A DNA stretch of 8,019 bases from Candidatus Woesearchaeota archaeon (GTDB lineage Archaea > Nanobdellota > Nanobdellia > Woesearchaeales > UBA10200). Shown here piece by piece: positions 5,181-8,019 of this stretch (position 1 is its first letter; every line of letters begins with the position of its first letter). The notes under the pieces are model-generated. The model made no database searches. It was not told where the DNA came from and saw only the letters and a program-made list of their open reading frames with translations. The stretch spans positions 1 to 8,019 of the forward strand of contig JAGVZX010000121.1 of the NCBI GenBank assembly GCA_018302185.1, written 5' to 3'. Position numbers and translations under genes: made by a program.

Positions 5181-6731
5181 TTACCTGTATTTCTTCACAA
5201 ACTCAACCAATAACCTGATTCCAAAACCAGTTGCTCCGCTCTCTGTGTAATGCACATCCTTCTCAGTTGTAGCTGTTGCAGCTATGTCAAGATGCGCCCA
5301 AGGAGTTTTTTCAACAAAATTTTTAAGAAAAATTCCGCCCATGATAGTTCCAGGCCCAGAGCTTTCATTGGAATTCTTCAGATCTCCAATTTTGCTATCT
5401 AGCAGCTCAGCATATTCTTCCCACAACGGAAGCTCCCATATCCTTTCATCTGAATCTTTGCTCGCAAATTTCAGCTTTTCAACGATCTCTTTGCTTCCCA
5501 TAACGCAAGCGCCCATATATCCGACTGCAACTGACGCAGCGCCTGTCAAAGTAGCTGCATCTATCAAACATGCAGGCTTGTATTTTTGCGCATAAGCAAG
5601 CGCATCTGCAAGAACCAATCTTCCTTCTGCATCTGTGTTTGTGATCTCCACATTTGTGCCATTATATGCTTTTATTACATCATCACATCTGTATGATTTT
5701 CCGTCTGGCATATTTTCGCACAACGGCATTAATGCAACTATATGCGCACTTAATTTTAATCTTGCTGCTATCTCAACGACTGCTAACATTGATGCTGCGC
5801 CTGCCATATCGCTTTTCATGTTTCTCATCGAAGCAGAGCTTCCTACATAAGGCTTTAAATTCAATCCACCAGAATCATATGTTATGCCTTTTCCTACCAA
5901 ACAGATTGGAGCTTTGCTGCTGCCATTATATTCAAGAACCACAAACTGGGCTTCTTCATTGCTTCCAGAAGAGACTGCTTTGATCAGATTTAGGTTATTT
6001 TTCTCAATCTCTTTTCTGCCAAGCACTGTAAATTTCAGCTTGTATTTTTTTGCAAGCTCTTTAACTTTATCTGCAATATATTTAGGCGTTGCAATATTAG
6101 GCGGCAGATTTATCAGATCGCGTACATGATTGATGCTTTCAGATATTACCTGTGCTCCATTAAGAGCTCTTTTTGCATTTTCAATATTCTTCTTATCTTC
6201 AACTAGCAACTCTGCACTCTGTAAGATTCCATTGCCATTTCCGTTTCCATTCTTGTTTTTTGTTTTCAGTTGGTCAAACTTATATAAGCTAAGAAAGGTG
6301 CTTTCTCCAAATGCCTGTGCAGTTGCTTCAAGATTCATCCTGATAAGATTATTGTCTAGAAAGAATGCATAGCTCTTCACTTTCCTGTCTCTGGCATTCT
6401 TTGCTGCACAAGAAACAGCTTGCCTAAAAACATAGCTATTATATTCCTCTTTCTTGCCTAAGCCAACAGCAACAATCAGCTTCTTATCTGACAGATAAAT
6501 GGGATAATTCTGTTTTTTCTTGCCTTCAAATTTCTTTTGAGAAACTAATTCCTTTACTTTTGCAATTACTTGTGAAGGAACAGCTTTAGAAACATGCTTA
6601 GTAAAATCATAGCTTTCTTTTTCTTTTAATTCCTTAGAACCATTTTCATCTGCCTGAAAAAAACCAACATAGACAGCTTCTGTATCTGCCTCAAGAATTC
6701 CTTTTCCGCTTACATTGATAGTGATTGCCAT
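5181..6731 (-). CDS. pepA: Leucyl aminopeptidase (M17 family cytosol aminopeptidase)
   Basis: This 516-residue cytosolic enzyme removes N-terminal residues from peptides with two metal ions and usually works as a hexamer. The C-terminal catalytic domain is complete: GKGITYDSGG supplies Lys281 and Asp286, MKSDMAGAA supplies Asp308, and the family signature NTDAEGRL (365-372) supplies Asp367, Glu369 and Arg371. Lys293 in LNLKP matches the second catalytic lysine. Compared with Escherichia coli PepA the loop between Asp286 and Asp308 is four residues longer (PYVGSSASMRN). The N-terminal macro-like domain (about 1-155) is joined to the rest by a low-complexity linker with (NG)4 at 161-168. Translation is well supported by GGAAGAGGTG four bases before the ATG, the clearest Shine-Dalgarno in the window. 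The gene is divergent from the rhodanese gene. M17 enzymes are much more common in bacteria than in archaea, so past transfer is possible. Confidence 0.95.
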   Translation of the reverse strand: MAITINVSGKGILEADTEAVYVGFFQADENGSKELKEKESYDFTKHVSKAVPSQVIAKVKELVSQKKFEGKKKQNYPIYLSDKKLIVAVGLGKKEEYNSYVFRQAVSCAAKNARDRKVKSYAFFLDNNLIRMNLEATAQAFGESTFLSLYKFDQLKTKNKNGNGNGNGILQSAELLVEDKKNIENAKRALNGAQVISESINHVRDLINLPPNIATPKYIADKVKELAKKYKLKFTVLGRKEIEKNNLNLIKAVSSGSNEEAQFVVLEYNGSSKAPICLVGKGITYDSGGLNLKPYVGSSASMRNMKSDMAGAASMLAVVEIAARLKLSAHIVALMPLCENMPDGKSYRCDDVIKAYNGTNVEITNTDAEGRLVLADALAYAQKYKPACLIDAATLTGAASVAVGYMGACVMGSKEIVEKLKFASKDSDERIWELPLWEEYAELLDSKIGDLKNSNESSGPGTIMGGIFLKNFVEKTPWAHLDIAATATTEKDVHYTESGATGFGIRLLVEFVKKYR

Positions 6732-6735
6732 ACAA

Positions 6736-6745
6736 CACCTCTTCC
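6736..6745 (-). promoter_or_regulatory. Shine-Dalgarno of the aminopeptidase gene
   Basis: On the reverse strand GGAAGAGGTG is followed by TTGT and the ATG at 6731. AGGTG pairs with the 3' end of 16S rRNA. This confirms the chosen start and contrasts with the leaderless genes around it. Confidence 0.65.
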
Positions 6746-6810
6746 TTAATTAAATCCTTAATCCAATCTTATCTTCTTCAACTGGTTCTAATCTTCTATA
6801 AAATTAATGT

Positions 6811-6818
6811 TATATAAA
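6811..6818 (-). promoter_or_regulatory. TATA box of the aminopeptidase gene
   Basis: On the reverse strand this reads TTTATATA. It predicts a start of transcription near 6786-6789 and a leader of about 55 bases carrying the Shine-Dalgarno. A second, weaker box (ATTTTATA at 6797-6804) could give a shorter leader. Confidence 0.45.
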
Positions 6819-6858
6819 AATCTATCTCTCAATAATTTTATCTCAGAAAATCCGCTAC

Positions 6859-6867
6859 TTTTATAAA
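6859..6867 (+). promoter_or_regulatory. TATA box of the rhodanese gene
   Basis: TTTTATAAA is centred 28 bases before the ATG at 6891, so transcription would begin at or a base or two before the start codon. No ribosome-binding site is visible. This supports Met1 rather than Met8 as the start. Confidence 0.55.
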
Positions 6868-6890
6868 CAGCATAATAATTCTTTTATGCT

Positions 6891-7277
6891 ATGTTTCCGC
6901 AATTAGATTCAATGAAATGCCCTATCTGCAGGTTTGACACTACAAAAATCAAGCAGCTGAAGACAACTGTACATGATGTCATCAAAAAGATTGAAAAGAA
7001 AGAGGATTTTCTGTTTATAGATGTGAGAAACCCAGACGAACGTGAGATTGCAAGCATCAATGGCACTGTTCTTATCCCATTGACAGAGCTCCCTTCCCAG
7101 ATGCCTATCCTGGAAAAATATAAGGACAAAGAGATAGTTGTCCACTGCCATCACGGCGGCAGAAGCATGACAGCAGCTAAATTTTTGCACCAATCAGGCT
7201 TCAAGAATGTAAAAAGCATGGACGGCGGCATAGATGCATGGAGCTTATTGATAGATAACAGTGTTGAAAGGTATTAG
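6891..7277 (+). CDS. Single-domain rhodanese (sulfurtransferase) with an N-terminal CPxC motif
   Basis: This 128-residue cytosolic protein is one rhodanese domain preceded by a short cysteine-containing head. The domain starts near residue 26, shows the FIDVRNPDERE strand-loop (42-52), the active-site loop CHHGGRS with the persulfide-carrying Cys86, and the closing GGIDAWS (112-118). Such proteins move sulfane sulfur to thiol acceptors; the partner is not known. The head contains CPIC (Cys10, Cys13), half of a zinc-ribbon-like knuckle with no second pair in this chain, so it could bind metal only as a dimer or act as a redox or sulfur-relay pair. The gene is probably leaderless from the TATA box at 6859-6867. 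The next gene, an HD phosphohydrolase, begins 66 bases downstream on the same strand. Confidence 0.88.
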   Translation: MFPQLDSMKCPICRFDTTKIKQLKTTVHDVIKKIEKKEDFLFIDVRNPDEREIASINGTVLIPLTELPSQMPILEKYKDKEIVVHCHHGGRSMTAAKFLHQSGFKNVKSMDGGIDAWSLLIDNSVERY

Positions 7278-7343
7278 AACAGATACTTGCACAAATTATT
7301 TTAGCAGGCTGCTATTTTTACTGGTTAAGATAACTCATACAAA

Positions 7344-7880
7344 ATGAATCTCCTAAAATTCTTCAACGACGTCGGAAAACTAAAGACACTCAAGCGAGCA
7401 GGCTGGGTGCTTCGCGGCATCAAAAATGCAGAATCTGTTGCCGAGCACAGCTACAGGACTGCAGTTCTGGCTATGGCGATTGCAGACAAATTAGACCTTC
7501 AAAAAAAAGAAAAACTGCGTCTCATAGAGATGGCTCTTATCCATGATCTTGGCGAAGCATATGTTGGCGACATTGTTCCCGAGCAAAACATTCCAAAAAA
7601 GAAAAAGCATTTGCTTGAGAAGAAAGCACAGAAGAAAATCTTTGCCAACCTGCAGAACGGAAAATACTATTTTAAGCTCTGGCTCGAATACGAAAACAAC
7701 AAGACAAAAGTTTCCAAACTATTGCACCAATTAGATAAATTAGAGATGGTAATACAGTCTTTAGAATATCAGAAACAACACAAAGCAAAGAAGTTTGATG
7801 AGTTCATCGAAAGCGCAAGAGAAAAGATTGTTGACAAGGAAATTAAAAAACTTCTAGAAAGATTGCTCCTAAAGAGATAG
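7344..7880 (+). CDS. HD-domain phosphohydrolase, YfbR/HDDC2-like (probable 5'-deoxynucleotidase)
   Basis: This 178-residue cytosolic protein has the full metal-binding set of the HD superfamily: His35 in SVAEHSYR, His67-Asp68 in ALIHDLGE, and Asp131 in LLHQLDKLE. The opening LKTLKRAGWVLRGI--AESVAEHS is the hallmark of the HDDC2/YfbR group, whose studied members remove the 5' phosphate from deoxynucleoside monophosphates. Glu71 and Asp76 (EAYVGDIVPE) match that group's second active-site block. A Lys-rich stretch (85-98) follows the HD block, and the chain ends in a charged helical tail. The substrate is inferred from family membership only. No Shine-Dalgarno is seen; an AT-rich CTATTTTTA at 7312-7320 lies 28 bases before the ATG, so the gene may be leaderless. 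Co-transcription with the rhodanese gene is also possible. Confidence 0.87.
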   Translation: MNLLKFFNDVGKLKTLKRAGWVLRGIKNAESVAEHSYRTAVLAMAIADKLDLQKKEKLRLIEMALIHDLGEAYVGDIVPEQNIPKKKKHLLEKKAQKKIFANLQNGKYYFKLWLEYENNKTKVSKLLHQLDKLEMVIQSLEYQKQHKAKKFDEFIESAREKIVDKEIKKLLERLLLKR

Positions 7881-7913
7881 ATTAATTAAAAATATTATAT
7901 CTATTAACTTGGA

Positions 7914-8019
7914 TTATATTATCTTCTCTTTCGTCTCCTTATCCACTAGATGTATTACATTCACAGGGCATGCATCCGCAGCTTCCTTATTTGCAGCAAA
8001 ATCCTTCTCTTCTATCTCT
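7914..8019 (-). CDS. Ferredoxin-like protein, C-terminal end only (cut by the right window edge)
   Basis: The reverse strand is open from the window edge to a TAA at 7914-7916, giving the last 34 residues of a protein. The segment EAADACPVNVIHLVDKE is the typical end of a [4Fe-4S] ferredoxin, where the cysteine before proline is the last cluster ligand and the strand after it closes the fold. The other ligands lie outside the window, so the number of clusters and the length cannot be given. It would carry electrons in the cytosol. It is convergent with the HD phosphohydrolase gene, with 33 bases between stops. Confidence 0.75.
   Translation of the reverse strand, partial: EIEEKDFAANKEAADACPVNVIHLVDKETKEKII

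Noticed and set aside
6205..6262. Microsatellite at the Asn-Gly linker of the aminopeptidase
   Set aside because: The codons vary from repeat to repeat, so there is no tandem DNA repeat of note.
5284..6372. Several forward open frames opposite the aminopeptidase
   Set aside because: They are antisense shadows; the reverse strand carries the complete M17 signature.
6909..7193. Reverse open frames opposite the rhodanese gene
   Set aside because: They are antisense shadows of a gene with an intact active-site loop.
7303..7313. AGCAGGCTGCT followed by a T run as an intrinsic terminator after the rhodanese gene
   Set aside because: The repeat arms are separated by one base, so no hairpin loop can form, and the T-rich run fits better as a promoter element for the next gene.

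Overview
The window reads as a low-GC archaeal chromosome segment, most likely from a small-genome DPANN-type lineage such as Woesearchaeota or Pacearchaeota. The lineage is an inference from gene content, not from a marker gene. Supporting signs are a TrmB-type regulator, TATA-like boxes about 24-29 bases ahead of several start codons with no Shine-Dalgarno (leaderless genes), a small basic zinc-ribbon protein, and compact packing with short gaps. All genes look chromosomal. I see no rRNA, tRNA, CRISPR array, insertion sequence or prophage gene.

Layout. At the left edge, positions 2-139 may hold the tail of a forward gene, which would be convergent with a reverse-strand thioredoxin/peroxiredoxin-like gene (170-763). 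A 176-base AT-rich divergent spacer follows. The next gene is a forward cystathionine beta-synthase (PLP domain plus C-terminal CBS-domain region) split by an apparent one-base frameshift near 1893-1900, so it shows as two open frames, 940-1938 and 1935-2393. Ten bases further on, convergent, is a TrmB-family regulator (reverse, 2404-3171). Its promoter region is shared with a forward gene for a 48-residue single-span membrane protein (3269-3415), followed by a 467-residue protein that ends in a PEP-utilising phosphohistidine domain but has no ATP-binding domain (3454-4857). A zinc-ribbon gene (4897-5100) and an M17 leucyl aminopeptidase gene (5181-6731) lie on the reverse strand. Divergent from the aminopeptidase are a rhodanese with an N-terminal CPxC motif (6891-7277) and an HD-domain phosphohydrolase of the YfbR/HDDC2 type (7344-7880). 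The right edge cuts a reverse-strand ferredoxin-like gene (7914-8019).

How the genes relate. Three genes touch sulfur or thiol chemistry (thioredoxin-like, cystathionine beta-synthase, rhodanese), but they are not in one operon, so a pathway link is only suggestive. The most interesting unit is 3157-4857: the TrmB regulator, an imperfect GC-rich palindrome between the divergent promoters, the undescribed tail-anchored mini-protein and the orphan phosphohistidine-domain protein. Most other genes are ordinary housekeeping functions, each apparently with its own promoter.
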